The notes beneath the pieces are model-generated. The model did not search any database, was not told the DNA's origin, and was given only the letters and a program-made list of their open reading frames with translations. A program made the position numbers and the translations under genes. A DNA stretch of 64,000 bases from Bacteroidia bacterium (GTDB lineage Bacteria > Bacteroidota > Bacteroidia > Bacteroidales > Prolixibacteraceae), in the NCBI GenBank assembly GCA_025358025.1, contig JANYKW010000022.1, positions 37,341 to 101,340 of the forward strand, read 5' to 3'. The number at the start of each line of letters is the position of its first letter. Position 1 is the stretch's first letter. This document shows, piece after piece, positions 63,645 to 64,000 of this stretch.

Positions 63645-64000
63645 TCAGTTAGTCGAATAACTCACCACATTGCCTGAAGAATTCAAACTAAAATTGTAAG
63701 TTTTATTACCTGCCTTGATTGAATTGATGCGATTTTGACTGTCTCTTGTCACGGGAATCTTGACCGAAGAAATATTACCATTCAGGTCGTTTGAATAAAA
63801 GATCGTCGTATTCGTCCCCAAACTGTAGACATCGGCATAGAATAAAAATTGATTGATCGGCTCAGGGAATTTATTGTTAAACCGGATTAATCCTAATTCC
63901 AATACCCTTTCAGAATTTGTAAACCATTGATTGGACATGGAGGCAAAAAACTCCTGAGGGTTGGAAACAAAGAAGTCAGTATAATCCGAAGTATTGGCGC
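63645..64000 (-). CDS. Hypothetical protein, 5' end beyond window
   Basis: A frame open to the right edge. About 118 residues are visible, beginning upstream of ATG 63938 (NTSDYTDFFVSNPQEFFASM). It ends in NRINSIKAGNKTYNFSLNSS with a Gly/Asn-rich repeat style of extracytoplasmic Bacteroidota proteins (YD-repeat/DUF4595-like). An internal ATG at 63938 is not the true start. Function unknown. The gene could be the cargo or border of the toxin-antitoxin patch. Confidence 0.55.
   Translation of the reverse strand, partial: ANTSDYTDFFVSNPQEFFASMSNQWFTNSERVLELGLIRFNNKFPEPINQFLFYADVYSLGTNTTIFYSNDLNGNISSVKIPVTRDSQNRINSIKAGNKTYNFSLNSSGNVVSYSTN

Noticed and set aside
1..64000. tRNA or rRNA genes
   Set aside because: Intergenic gaps were read on both strands; no cloverleaf with the conserved GGTTCGAATCC-type arm or rRNA core was seen.

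Overview
The window is a 64 kb stretch of a chromosome from the phylum Bacteroidota, most likely order Bacteroidales/Marinilabiliales. The grounds are a single-chain SecDF, DUF3078, DUF4105, DUF5686 and 'putative porin' outer-membrane families, a 573-residue LysS, and promoters of the Bacteroidota type (TAnnTTTG at -7, sometimes with TTTG at -33). No rRNA, tRNA, CRISPR array, prophage or insertion sequence with a transposase was recognised. Genus and species cannot be read from the sequence.

Layout. 1-2.5 kb: 3' part of murF, then the CCA-adding enzyme. 2.6-7.4 kb (minus): small lipoprotein, APC amino-acid permease, and a cassette of ArsR/SdpR-like repressor, secreted alpha/beta hydrolase and SdpI-like membrane protein. 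7.5-13 kb (minus): serS, rplU-rpmA, mscL, mutS. 13-22 kb (minus): secreted glycosidase-like protein overlapping a DUF4105 protein, DUF1761 protein, trmN, lolD-like ATPase, tatA, secDF. 22-25 kb (minus): retropepsin-like protein, mdh, glmM. 25.3-30.2 kb (plus): RsuA/RluB pseudouridine synthase, then a sigma factor, a four-helix membrane protein and a DUF5686 outer-membrane protein in tight order. 30.4-41 kb: FtsX/MacB permease, aconitase, miaA, pheT, GNAT, SRPBCC and UbiA genes. 40.7-49.8 kb (minus): DUF3078 protein and a complete export operon (TetR, TolC, HlyD, two ABC ATPases, two ABC-2 permeases). 49.9-61.2 kb: remnant of a P-type ATPase, porin, Nudix, recJ, lysS, gpsA, and pgi-lipoprotein-rluA. 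61.3-64 kb: an accessory patch of three toxin-antitoxin pairs (MazEF, HigBA, ParDE-like), a degenerate second higA fragment and an inverted-repeat element.

Most of the window is housekeeping: translation (serS, pheT, lysS, L21/L27, cca, miaA, trmN, two pseudouridine synthases), repair (mutS, recJ), envelope and secretion (murF, glmM, secDF, tatA, lolD) and central carbon metabolism (mdh, acnA, pgi, gpsA).

The most unusual signal is non-coding. Three intergenic elements of about 175-190 bp (near 17.6-17.8, 39.6-39.8 and 45.0-45.2 kb) are each bounded by facing arrays of a 9-bp unit built on AGTACTT. Each fills its whole intergenic gap. One supplies the last codons and stop of an ABC ATPase gene, one lies 4 bp from an ATG, and one splits the efflux operon between its ATPase and permease genes. 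Other points are an in-frame internal deletion in a P-type ATPase gene, a 45-bp near-perfect palindrome upstream of the TetR gene, a 16-bp palindrome on the mazEF promoter, two poly-C tracts inside coding sequence, and several small ORFs below usual annotation cut-offs.
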